Program-made: the position numbers and the translations under genes | In this document: piece by piece, positions 53,510 to 61,979 of the stretch | Layout: every line of letters begins with the position of its first letter | Position numbering within the stretch: position 1 is the stretch's first letter | Source of the DNA: Lentisphaerota bacterium | GTDB lineage: Bacteria > Verrucomicrobiota > Lentisphaeria > Victivallales > Victivallaceae | Assembly: GCA_015061745.1 (NCBI GenBank) | Contig: SUWB01000001.1 | Span: forward strand, 124,001-188,000 | Reading direction: 5' to 3' | DNA: 64,000 nt | Notes under the pieces: generated by a model | The model's database searches: none | What the model was told of the DNA's origin: nothing | Seen by the model: the letters and a program-made list of their open reading frames with translations, nothing else

Positions 53510-54516
53510 AACTCCTGAAAGGACACCTTAACGTAGGAACTGGAAGTTTCTCCGGGCTGAAGTTTCTTCAGGATACCCCGTTTCATCATAGCGGCCTGTC
53601 CTTCGGGGAAACAGTTGGCAGGTTCAAGTCCGCAGACATATTCCCCCTGTCCAAGCTGTTTCCACTGAACAAGATAAGGAAGTTCCGCCACCCGGTACTC
53701 AACAGTCACCTGCAGCTTCAGTTTGGGATTGGACATAACTGCCCGGGCAAGACCGTTTTCATCAGCAGGCAGCTGGTGATAAAAGACCTGTTCGATCCAG
53801 TTGGGATCAGGATTACCCATCCGGTTCCATTCTCCAAGTCCGGCAATGGCAATATCATTCTGGGGCAGAACTTTATGTTCGGCCATAGAAATGGTGGTAC
53901 ATTCATCCACAAGGGGCCAGCCGAAATTCATATGATACAGCAGCATAAAAGGCGTGGGACGGAATCCCTGATTTTCCACTGTATCCTCAATAGTAATGGC
54001 ATTTTCGCCCAGAGCGGTGGAAATCTTGCGGGTCATAAAAATATTTTTTCCGAACACCCGGCTCACCCGGATCTCACCATCAAGTTCGATCCGGTAGACA
54101 TTGTTTTCATCCCAGGCGGCTTTGGCATTGACCTGACCGGCAGGAGTATGGGAAAGTCTGCCGTGAAGTCCGTGTTCTTCCCCGCCGGAAGCGTTGGGAC
54201 CGCCCACATTCATCAGCCCGCAACCGGTCAGCAGACCGCCGCCCCAGGAGCGGAGCCAATTCAGACCGCCCGCATCGTAAAACTGTGGAGCCACAGGCCC
54301 GTTGGGAGTGATCCAGGCAAGAGGTATACCTTTGAAAGAAGCTTCTCCGATATCCATTCCCCGGTCAGGATAAACGGTAAAAGTAAGACCGCTGCCGTTA
54401 TTGACATCAAGAATCCTCATTCCCCGGCCTTTACCGTCTTCAAGTTCTGCCCGGCGGATCCCCGCCACCTGACGCATAGAACCGATACGTTCCCTCAAAT
54501 AATTTTTATCAAGCAT
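53506..54516 (-). CDS. Aldose 1-epimerase family protein (DUF4432)
   Basis: A 336-residue galactose-mutarotase-like supersandwich protein of the DUF4432 type. FTVYPDRGMDIGEASFKGIPLAW (about residues 50-72), LRSWGGGLLTGCGLMNVG and EEHGLHGRLSHTPA hold the conserved histidines. MLLYHMNFGWPL follows and EYVCGLEPANCFPEG is near the end. Probably interconverts sugar anomers in the cytoplasm. It sits between an acetyl-xylan-esterase-like gene (20 bp) and the radical SAM gene (4-bp overlap). Confidence 0.88.
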   Translation of the reverse strand: MLDKNYLRERIGSMRQVAGIRRAELEDGKGRGMRILDVNNGSGLTFTVYPDRGMDIGEASFKGIPLAWITPNGPVAPQFYDAGGLNWLRSWGGGLLTGCGLMNVGGPNASGGEEHGLHGRLSHTPAGQVNAKAAWDENNVYRIELDGEIRVSRVFGKNIFMTRKISTALGENAITIEDTVENQGFRPTPFMLLYHMNFGWPLVDECTTISMAEHKVLPQNDIAIAGLGEWNRMGNPDPNWIEQVFYHQLPADENGLARAVMSNPKLKLQVTVEYRVAELPYLVQWKQLGQGEYVCGLEPANCFPEGQAAMMKRGILKKLQPGETSSSYVKVSFQEL

Positions 54517-54536
54517 AAGTCTCCCTCCCAGAATGG

Positions 54537-56513
54537 TTATTTAACGATCTTCGCACCGACAGCTTCCACCAGCTCAGGCATATCTGTAAATTTCAGGATT
54601 CCCCAGGGCATAACAGACTGGGGAACATAGGTGATCCTGGTCCGGAGCAGAGAATCAAAGGACTCAGGAGCCTGATGGAAGGTCACATTTTCAATATCAT
54701 CACACAGCAGTGCGGCAAACACAGCAGGGATCGTGCCCTGTCCTTTGGCCACCAGATCGATCTTGCCGTAGTTGTGTTGTTTCATCAGCTTCACAGCACT
54801 GATGATATCACGCACGCGGCCTGCCAGATAGGGTTCTCCCAGCATCAAGCCGATAGCTGAATAATCATAATCGCAGCAGTAGGAGCTGAAAAATTGCCGG
54901 TTGATATTATCAAAACAGCTGTAAAGCTCATCTTTATGGAAAGGAGTCAACGCATAGGGTTGAGCGTGCCCGGACTGGTAATTGCAGCTCAAGGGCATCG
55001 TTTCACCGATACCGCGGACATCAAGTCCGAACACAGCTCCGGCATTTTCAAATTCCAGTTCGAGCATTTCATCCTGAGCATCGACGTGGGGGATATAGAG
55101 TGTGGCGTGTTCCACGTCCCGGGGGAAATGCACATAATTTGGCCACCGTCCCATTTCAGACATCAGCTTGAGGATGACCAGCATATTTTCCTCAGTTTCC
55201 AGACCGTAACGGGCAAACATTCTCATTCCCTGGAGCCGGAACTTGAGATTGCGGTGATAGGGCACAGGGATCTCTTTTTCATCAAGCCGGAGCATTTCCC
55301 GGACTTTGGCCTGCAATTCAGTTTTGGAAAGTTTGGGCCGGGTCGCTTTGAAGTCATCAGCCATAAGCCGTGCATAGTCGATAGTCAGCAAAGTACCGTC
55401 CAGATGAGCGACCTGCCCCGTGGGAGTGACTTGAAGCTCCTGATCGGTAAAAAGCTTAATATCTTCCTGTTCGACTTTCGGAGTTCCCATATTCAGCTGG
55501 CCGGTAAAAAATTCATACATAGCATCCCGGTTTTCCCGGTGATATCCGTGATTGGTGGGACCGATGAAAAGCTGAATTTTATCCCCGGCTCCCAGCATTT
55601 CATAAAAACGCTTGACTTCTTCGTAAGTTTCAGCAGTGCCCCGGGCATCAAAGAAATCATTTTTCTGCCCAAGGATCAACAGGGGACGGGGGGCATTGGC
55701 AAGGAGCAGATCCCCCATTTCACATCCGTGTCCGATAAAGAACTGAGGTTCCTGTTCGGCACAGGCGGGTTCTTCATTTTCAACATTGTGAAGCCACGAT
55801 GTAATGTAGCAGCTGGGAGCGATAGCAAAGGCACGGTCATCAACAGCAGACATAAAGGCACTCATATTGCCGCCGCCGGAGTTTCCGGTAATACAGATGC
55901 GTTTGGGATCGACTTCACTCCGGGATTCCAGATAGTCGAAACTGCGGATCACATCCCAGATGCACCAGGAGGTGTAAAACTCACCTACGAGAAGCATCTG
56001 CTTGTTGATCATATTGTGTTCAGAAGTGGGCTTGCCGGCGAACTCCTCTGAATTGGGCACATCCACCAGCTGTTTCCGTTCTCCCTGGCCGGAAGGATCG
56101 GGAGCAAGGACCACAAAGCCGTTGGAAACCAGATTGAAAATCGCTCTCTGATAAGTATCGCAAGCCTTGCCGTTGCCGGAGTGTCCGGCAAGAAAAAGAA
56201 CAGCCGGAGCATTTTCAGCACCGTCAGGAATATACAAATTGGCAGTTACAGGAAAACGGGGACGGCTGTGATAAAGCACATTTTCCACCCGGAAGCCCTC
56301 ACGTTTCAGAGTATTGGTAACTCTGGGGGCCAGAGGTGTTTTTTCAGTGGGCAGCTGGAAAGAAAGACGGATTTTTTCTTTCAGTTCCTGCTGATAAGCC
56401 TTGAATTCTTCAACGGTAGTGATTTTTTCAAGGCGGGCCTTGCGTTCTGCGGCGTTGGCCCGGAGTTTACGGACGTAAAAATCCTGAACTTTGTCTCCGA
56501 AAAGCTGTTGCAT
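54537..56513 (-). CDS. Two-domain alpha/beta hydrolase, acetyl xylan esterase-like
   Basis: A 658-residue hydrolase with no signal peptide. The first hydrolase domain has FLAGHSGNGKA as the oxyanion region (about residues 104-114) and the nucleophile in RICITGNSGGGNMSAF (Ser near 210), in the style of the acetyl xylan esterase/AB-hydrolase family. The second half (about 400-658) looks like a degenerate or second hydrolase fold (FGLDVRGIGETMPLSCNYQ, IDLVAKGQGTIPAVFAALLCDD) without a clear GxSxG. Deacetylation of oligosaccharides is inferred. It is in the long operon starting at nth. Confidence 0.85.
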   Translation of the reverse strand: MQQLFGDKVQDFYVRKLRANAAERKARLEKITTVEEFKAYQQELKEKIRLSFQLPTEKTPLAPRVTNTLKREGFRVENVLYHSRPRFPVTANLYIPDGAENAPAVLFLAGHSGNGKACDTYQRAIFNLVSNGFVVLAPDPSGQGERKQLVDVPNSEEFAGKPTSEHNMINKQMLLVGEFYTSWCIWDVIRSFDYLESRSEVDPKRICITGNSGGGNMSAFMSAVDDRAFAIAPSCYITSWLHNVENEEPACAEQEPQFFIGHGCEMGDLLLANAPRPLLILGQKNDFFDARGTAETYEEVKRFYEMLGAGDKIQLFIGPTNHGYHRENRDAMYEFFTGQLNMGTPKVEQEDIKLFTDQELQVTPTGQVAHLDGTLLTIDYARLMADDFKATRPKLSKTELQAKVREMLRLDEKEIPVPYHRNLKFRLQGMRMFARYGLETEENMLVILKLMSEMGRWPNYVHFPRDVEHATLYIPHVDAQDEMLELEFENAGAVFGLDVRGIGETMPLSCNYQSGHAQPYALTPFHKDELYSCFDNINRQFFSSYCCDYDYSAIGLMLGEPYLAGRVRDIISAVKLMKQHNYGKIDLVAKGQGTIPAVFAALLCDDIENVTFHQAPESFDSLLRTRITYVPQSVMPWGILKFTDMPELVEAVGAKIVK

Positions 56514-56555
56514 AATATTCTCCTTGTTTATCTGAATTTTTATTGATCGTGCTGT

Positions 56556-57224
56556 TTATTTTTCAGGGTCCACAGTAATGTCGTTAAGGGCAGCTTCGAT
56601 CTTGAGCCGCCATTTTTCGATTTCTTCGCCTTCAATGCCCTGAGGAACGGCAATGGGCTTGCCGATGACCAGAGTCAAAGTGGCTCCGGGCTTGGGGATC
56701 TGAAAGCCGTCCCAGCTTTTGACGCTCCAGCATTTGGAGGCATTGATACTCAAAGGACACACTTCCGCCCCAGTCAGAGAAGCCAGCATCACAGGTCCGG
56801 GTTTCATCACATATTTGGGCCCTCTGGGGCCGTCGGGAGTAAAAACAACGTGCAGATGTTCATTGCGTAAAACTTTGACAGAATCCAGCAGAGCATTGGC
56901 CCCCCCCCGGGAAGAAGATCCCCGGACACTGCGGATCCCGAACATAGAGATCAAGTCGGCAATATATTGACCGTCCCTTGAAGCACTGACCACAGCGGCA
57001 GTTCTTTTTCTGGTGGCGGCGGGCAGCAGAGCAGGAAAAAAAAGCAGACGGTTGTGCCAGGCAAGTCCGATAAAACCTCCTGTTGAAAAACGCAAATTGT
57101 CCGGATCCTCGATCCTGATCCGGTACAGCGTATGACACATCAGCTGCAGAAGCCTTGCCGGAAGCCAATAGACCCAGCGGGGGAATTTTTTGATCTGACG
57201 GAATTTATTTTTAAACCAACCCAT
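56556..57224 (-). CDS. Lysophospholipid acyltransferase family protein (DUF374)
   Basis: A 222-residue membrane-associated acyltransferase. The DUF374 form of the acyltransferase motif is GLAWHNRLLFFPAL (HxxxxF version, His near 55), followed by SRDGQYIADLISMFGIRSVRGSSSRGG and the second motif VVFTPDGPRGPKYVMKPG. The family acylates lipids or lipid A-like precursors in Gram-negative envelopes; the exact acceptor is unknown. It starts 3 bp after nth. Confidence 0.9.
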   Translation of the reverse strand: MGWFKNKFRQIKKFPRWVYWLPARLLQLMCHTLYRIRIEDPDNLRFSTGGFIGLAWHNRLLFFPALLPAATRKRTAAVVSASRDGQYIADLISMFGIRSVRGSSSRGGANALLDSVKVLRNEHLHVVFTPDGPRGPKYVMKPGPVMLASLTGAEVCPLSINASKCWSVKSWDGFQIPKPGATLTLVIGKPIAVPQGIEGEEIEKWRLKIEAALNDITVDPEK

Positions 57225-57227
57225 ATT

Positions 57228-57851
57228 TTATTTTTTCCTTTTATTAAAAGCACACATATCAGCAAGAGGACATTTGCTGCATTCAGGTTTTCCGGCGTGG
57301 CAGACGGCACGGCCGTGGAAGATCAGCAAATGTGAAAAATTCGTCCATTTTTCATCCGGCACGGCTTTATTGACCACAGCTTCGATTTTTTCCGGATCGT
57401 CAGATTTGACAGCTCCCAGCCGGTTGAGCAGACGTTTAACGTGAGTATCCACAGGGAACCCCGGAATATCAAAAGCGTTTCCGAGCAGAACATTGGCACT
57501 TTTTCTGCCGATTCCCGGCAGTTGAGTCAATTCGTCCATTGTCTGCGGAACCTGATTGGCAAAGCGTTCCACGATCATCGCTGCGGCAGCTTTCAGATTC
57601 TTTGATTTTGTTCCGTGCAGACCGCAGGGCTTGATGATCTCTGCAATTTTTTCCACCTCAAGGTCTGCCATTGCCGGGGCATCAGGAGCAAGAGCAAAAA
57701 GTTCTTTTGTAACGATATTCACCCGATCATCCCTGCATTGAGCAGAAAGCATCACAGCAGCCAAAAGCTGAAAAGGCGATTCGTGAATCAACGGACAACA
57801 GCAATCGCCGTAAACCGCATAAAGTCTGTCGTAAAGCTGCGTCCAATCCAT
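57228..57851 (-). CDS. nth: Endonuclease III
   Basis: A 207-residue DNA glycosylase/AP lyase for oxidised pyrimidines. It has the helix-hairpin-helix motif ELTQLPGIGRKSANVLL with the catalytic lysine, VDTHVKRLLNRL with the catalytic aspartate (about residue 134), and the [4Fe-4S] loop C-x6-C-x2-C-x5-C in CHAGKPECSKCPLADMC at the C-terminus. First gene of an apparent eight-gene transcription unit running to 49430. Confidence 0.96.
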   Translation of the reverse strand: MDWTQLYDRLYAVYGDCCCPLIHESPFQLLAAVMLSAQCRDDRVNIVTKELFALAPDAPAMADLEVEKIAEIIKPCGLHGTKSKNLKAAAAMIVERFANQVPQTMDELTQLPGIGRKSANVLLGNAFDIPGFPVDTHVKRLLNRLGAVKSDDPEKIEAVVNKAVPDEKWTNFSHLLIFHGRAVCHAGKPECSKCPLADMCAFNKRKK

Positions 57852-57906
57852 AATTTCAGCTTTCCGCCCCTTTCTAAAAATAGTTCAAGCAACCATACAT
57901 ATCTAA

Positions 57907-57935
57907 AATATAGCCCGGTTCAGCAATATTTGCAA
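57907..57935 (-). promoter_or_regulatory. Promoter of the nth operon
   Basis: On the minus strand TTGCAA (57935-57930), 17-bp spacer, TATATT (57912-57907). Back-to-back with the promoter at 57990. Confidence 0.8.
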
Positions 57936-57989
57936 ATGCCAAGATCAAAAAAATGCAATTCTGCCTGACAAAAAAAAACAATATGGTAC

Positions 57990-58018
57990 TTGCAATGGTA
58001 CTTCTACCGTGCTATATT
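57990..58018 (+). promoter_or_regulatory. Promoter of the NeuB-like glycan cluster
   Basis: TTGCAA (57990-57995), 17-bp spacer, TATATT (58013-58018), 40 bp before the first gene. A direct GGTACTT repeat flanks the -35 region (57985 and 57998) and might be an operator. Confidence 0.8.
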
Positions 58019-58058
58019 AACGTTGAAACTCTAACAACAGGCACAGGAAAAATTCTTT

Positions 58059-59606
58059 ATGGCTATAGGAAATAAAAGTATTTTTGACCGTCTCGTCATT
58101 TTTGAAATGGCAAACAATCATTCCGGAGATGTGGAGCACGGGAAAGCTCTGATCAGGAAATACGCTGAAGTCGCAAAAAAATTCCCGGAATTCCGTTGTG
58201 TCATCAAATTTCAGTACCGGGACATCCCGACTTTTATCCACCCGGATTTCAAGGAACGTTTTGACTTCAAGTATGTCAAGCGTTTTTCTGAAACTGCATT
58301 GCCGGAAGAAGCATTCATTGAGATGAAAAAATGTGCTGATGAATGCGGAATCCTGACCGCGTGCACGCCTTTTGATGAAGTTTCAGTTGACAGGGTCATC
58401 AAACACGGATTCGATTTTCTCAAGATCGCCAGCTGCTCTTTCACAGACTGGCCCCTTCTTGAAAAAGCGGCTTCTGCCGGCAAACCGGTCATTATTTCCA
58501 CAGCCGGAGCCAGACAGGAAGATATCAATAACGTAGTCTCATTCTTTGAACACCGTCAAATCGACTTTGCCCTTATGCACTGTGTCGGTTCTTATCCGAC
58601 TCCTGATACAGAACTTGAACTGAATCAACTGGATTACTATCAGCATCTTTTCCCCGGACTTCCGGTAGGCTTTTCCACTCACGAAGATCCGGAAAATTAT
58701 ACTGCTGTAATGCTGGCTGTCGCCAAAGGAGCACTTATTCTTGAACGGCACGTGGGGCTGCCCACAGAAAAATATTCTCTTAACGCCTACTCATCGACAC
58801 CGGAACAGACGGAAAAATGGCTGGCTGCAGCTCAAAAAGCTTACGCTATGTGCGGCGTCAAAGAGGAACGGCGTTCTATTTCAGAAAAAGAAGCCTCGGA
58901 TCTGCAGGGACTTCAACGGGGCGTTTTTGTCAAAGCTCCCGTCAAAAAGGGCGAACGGATAAAGAGTGAAAACCTTTTTTACGCGATTCCCTGTCTGCCG
59001 GGACAAATGCGTGCCAACGATTTGTCCAAGTATCTTGAACTGACAGCTCAGGAGGATTTGCCCGCAAATGCTCCGGTAATGTTTGACAATACGCAGATCA
59101 TCAACCGCCGCAGTGCTGTTTTGAGCATCATCAGGGAATTAGGAGCCTTGCTTGCCTCCTCTGGTGTTCCCCTGATGAACCGGATGAATCTTGAACTCTC
59201 ACACCATTACGGTATTGATAAATTCAAACATTCCGGCTGTGCTATCATCACCTGTATCAATCGGGAATACTGCAAAAAAATCATCGCATTGCTGCCGGGG
59301 CAGAACAATCCCACCCATACTCACAAGCAGAAAGAAGAAACATTCCACGTTCTTTACGGAGATATGACTCTGGAACTTAACGGAGTCAAAAAAACATTCC
59401 ACCCCGGAGATTTGATCGTTGTTGAACGGGGAGTGGCACACTCTTTCGGAAGTGATACCGGTGCTGTAATGGAAGAAATTTCCACCACACACTTTCCCAA
59501 TGATTCTTTTTACGACGACCCTGCAATCCAAAGTGCCGAACAACGCAAAACGTATATGACTTTTTACGCTGATTGGCTTAAAGACGGAGGCAAAACGATT
59601 CGATGA
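58059..59606 (+). CDS. N-acetylneuraminate synthase-like fusion: NeuB + SAF + cupin domains
   Basis: A 515-residue three-domain protein. Residues 10-265 are a NeuB TIM barrel (VIFEMANNHSGDVEHGKALI, ACTPFDEVSVD, FLKIASCSFTDWPLL, GFSTHEDPE, LERHVGL), the fold that condenses phosphoenolpyruvate with an aldose or its phosphate to form a nonulosonic acid. Residues about 275-350 are an antifreeze-like SAF domain (GVFVKAPVKKGERI). Residues about 375-500 are a cupin with HTHKQKEETFHVLYGDMTLEL and the metal-binding His/Glu set. The cupin may isomerise or bind the sugar product or precursor; that is inference. The next gene overlaps by 4 bp. Confidence 0.9.
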   Translation: MAIGNKSIFDRLVIFEMANNHSGDVEHGKALIRKYAEVAKKFPEFRCVIKFQYRDIPTFIHPDFKERFDFKYVKRFSETALPEEAFIEMKKCADECGILTACTPFDEVSVDRVIKHGFDFLKIASCSFTDWPLLEKAASAGKPVIISTAGARQEDINNVVSFFEHRQIDFALMHCVGSYPTPDTELELNQLDYYQHLFPGLPVGFSTHEDPENYTAVMLAVAKGALILERHVGLPTEKYSLNAYSSTPEQTEKWLAAAQKAYAMCGVKEERRSISEKEASDLQGLQRGVFVKAPVKKGERIKSENLFYAIPCLPGQMRANDLSKYLELTAQEDLPANAPVMFDNTQIINRRSAVLSIIRELGALLASSGVPLMNRMNLELSHHYGIDKFKHSGCAIITCINREYCKKIIALLPGQNNPTHTHKQKEETFHVLYGDMTLELNGVKKTFHPGDLIVVERGVAHSFGSDTGAVMEEISTTHFPNDSFYDDPAIQSAEQRKTYMTFYADWLKDGGKTIR

Positions 59607-60202
59607 ATCCTCCTCTGCTGATGTGGGATATTGATGATGTTCTCAATGATCTTATAGGCCTGTGCACTGTGACAACAGCACAAAAGCTGTGCCCCGGCAT
59701 CAAACCTGAAGATATCAAAAGCAATCCGCCTTTGAGAGAATACGGATGCAGCCGGGAAGAATACTTGCAGCTCCTTGATAACTGCCGGGCCCAGTATCTC
59801 TATTCACAGCCTCCCCGCCGGGAAGTAATGGCCTTTTTTCAGGAGTGGGGCAACTGTTTCCGTTCTGTCACCTTGAGTTCTGCTCCTATGACAACAGCCC
59901 CCCGGTCAGCGGAATGGGTCTTACGCCATTTCGGTGCCTGGATACAAAGCACGCTTTTTGTGCCTTCTCCCCGGAAAACAGTAACGGTTCGTTCCTGCTG
60001 TTTCGCTTCAAAAGCAGATGCGGTACTCGCTTTAGACGGCATATTGATTGATGATATGCCTGTCAATGTGGAAAAGGTCAGAGAAGCGGGCGGCAAGGCT
60101 TTCTGCTTTCCAGCTCCCTGGAACGAAAATCGCAACATAAGTATAAATGACTTTTTTTCAAATTTGATCAAAGAATTGGAGCTTTCCAAATGGAAAAAAT
60201 AA
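59603..60202 (+). CDS. HAD-superfamily phosphatase-like protein
   Basis: A 199-residue HAD-fold protein. Motif I is MWDIDDVLND (Asp9, Asp11), motif II is VTLSSAPM, motif III is probably the lysine in SKADAV, and motif IV is ILIDDMPVNVEKV. In nonulosonate pathways a HAD enzyme removes phosphate from the 9-phosphate product, so a similar role for the NeuB-like product is plausible (inference). The ATG overlaps the previous stop by 4 bp; the 3' end overlaps the TPP-enzyme gene by 13 bp. Confidence 0.8.
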   Translation: MNPPLLMWDIDDVLNDLIGLCTVTTAQKLCPGIKPEDIKSNPPLREYGCSREEYLQLLDNCRAQYLYSQPPRREVMAFFQEWGNCFRSVTLSSAPMTTAPRSAEWVLRHFGAWIQSTLFVPSPRKTVTVRSCCFASKADAVLALDGILIDDMPVNVEKVREAGGKAFCFPAPWNENRNISINDFFSNLIKELELSKWKK

Positions 60203-61974
60203 AAGTATCGGACTACATTTTCAAAACGATCGCAGAAAAAACGACCGTTGACACTGTTTTTATGCTCCCGGGCGGCGGATGTATGCACCTGGTTGATTCT
60301 TTGGGAAAAACTCCGGGATTGGACTATGTCTGCTGCCTTCACGAACAAGCGGCAGCGATCGCTGCTGAAGCCTATGCTCAAAACCGGAATTCTCTCGGTG
60401 TCACATTGGTCACGGCCGGCCCCGGTTCCACGAATGCACTGACGGGAGTCGCCGGAGCGTGGATCGATTCGACGCCCCTGCTGATTCTTTCAGGGCAGGC
60501 AAAAACGACCGAACTGATGCATTCATACAAGGTTCGGCAAATGGGTATTCAAGAGGTGAACACAGCCGCTATCGCTGCTCCGGTAACAAAATATGCGGTC
60601 TGCGTAACAGACCCGTCAATGATCCGTTATGAGCTTGAAAAAGCACTTTATTTGGCTATGAATGGCAGAAGAGGCCCCGTTTGGCTTGACCTGCCTCTGG
60701 ATGTTCAGGGAGCCTGCATCGTTCCGGAAGAACTGGAGTCATTTACACCTCCGCAAGAACCTGTCACCGATTACAAAACAGCGGCGCAACAGGTGATGGA
60801 AGCATTAAAAAAAGCAAAACGTCCTCTGATTTATGCCGGCAACGGAATTCGTGCCGCCAATGCAGTCACAAACTTCAGGACACTCGTAGAAAAGCTGAAC
60901 ATACCCACAGCTTTGAGCTGGAAAGCCGCTGATTTTCTTCCTGACGATCATCCGTGCTATATCGGCCGTCCCGGCATTGTCGGTCAGCGGGGCGCAAACT
61001 TTGCCCAGCAGACCTGTGATGTGCTTCTCATTATCGGGACCCGTCTTGATTTGTGCCAAACCGGCTTCAATGCTCCTCATTTCGCCCCTGCGGCCCGTAA
61101 GTTTATGGTTGACATAGACCCCTGCGAGATCAATAAACTGGATACGCCTGATTTGACGGCATTGCCTATGGATGCCGGTCTTTTCATAAAAGAAATGCTT
61201 TCACTGACACCAAGTGCTCTGCCCTGTGATGCATTCCTGGCCCGCTGCAAAGACTGGCTGAAACGTTATCCGCCTGTTCCTGCAGAATTGTGCTCTGAAG
61301 AACGGGAGCTGGTCAATCTCTATCATCTGGTGGATACTATCGGTAAAGTTATGCAGCCCGGCGATTTGCTGATTCCCGGCAGTTCCGGAGCCTGTGCAGA
61401 AGTCACTATGCAGGCAGTCCCTGTCAAAGAGGGTGTCAGGATCCATAACACGCCCGGATTAGGTTCTATGGGTTTTGGTTTGCCTGCTCTGATCGGCGGC
61501 TGTATTGCTTCCGGAAAAAAACGTACCATCGGTCTGATCGGAGATGGCGGCATTATGCACAACATTCAGGAATTTGAAACTCTCCGCCGCCTGAATTTGC
61601 CCATTAAACTCTTTGTTTTGAACAATAATGGCTACGGATCTATCCGCAATATGCAAAAAGGCCGTTTTGAAGGCCATTTTGTCGCCTGCGATCCCTCAAG
61701 CGGTCTCACGCTTCCCGGTTTCAAAAAACTTTGTGCCGGATTTGAATTGCAATACACCCAGATAAGTTCCCCCAAGGCTCTGGACTCTCAGATCAAAGCT
61801 GTTTTTGATATGCCCGGAACTGTCATCTGTGAAGTTATCCTTGATCAGAGCATCGGGACAGCTCCCCATTTAAGTTCAAAAGCTCTGCCTGACGGCGGTA
61901 TGGTGTCACTGCCTATGGAAAATCTGGCTCCCTTCCTTCCGGAAGACGAGTTCCGGGAAAATATGAAAGGTTAA
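60190..61974 (+). CDS. Thiamine diphosphate-dependent enzyme, acetolactate synthase-like
   Basis: A 594-residue TPP enzyme with the three usual domains. The N-terminal Pyr domain has the catalytic glutamate Glu52 in CCLHEQAAAIAAEAYA, and GPGSTNALTGVAGAWIDSTPLL. The central domain follows, then the C-terminal PP domain with GLIGDGGIMHNIQEFETLRRLNLPIKLFVLNNNGYGSI (Mg-TPP site, about 455-495). No regulatory small subunit gene is adjacent, so it is unlikely to be the branched-chain amino acid enzyme. In this cluster it more likely decarboxylates or adds a two-carbon unit to a sugar or keto acid. Confidence 0.9.
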   Translation: MEKIKVSDYIFKTIAEKTTVDTVFMLPGGGCMHLVDSLGKTPGLDYVCCLHEQAAAIAAEAYAQNRNSLGVTLVTAGPGSTNALTGVAGAWIDSTPLLILSGQAKTTELMHSYKVRQMGIQEVNTAAIAAPVTKYAVCVTDPSMIRYELEKALYLAMNGRRGPVWLDLPLDVQGACIVPEELESFTPPQEPVTDYKTAAQQVMEALKKAKRPLIYAGNGIRAANAVTNFRTLVEKLNIPTALSWKAADFLPDDHPCYIGRPGIVGQRGANFAQQTCDVLLIIGTRLDLCQTGFNAPHFAPAARKFMVDIDPCEINKLDTPDLTALPMDAGLFIKEMLSLTPSALPCDAFLARCKDWLKRYPPVPAELCSEERELVNLYHLVDTIGKVMQPGDLLIPGSSGACAEVTMQAVPVKEGVRIHNTPGLGSMGFGLPALIGGCIASGKKRTIGLIGDGGIMHNIQEFETLRRLNLPIKLFVLNNNGYGSIRNMQKGRFEGHFVACDPSSGLTLPGFKKLCAGFELQYTQISSPKALDSQIKAVFDMPGTVICEVILDQSIGTAPHLSSKALPDGGMVSLPMENLAPFLPEDEFRENMKG

Positions 61975-61979
61975 TATCA

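Noticed and set aside
54894-56051. 385-codon plus-strand frame
   Set aside because: Antisense to the two-domain esterase; no family similarity.
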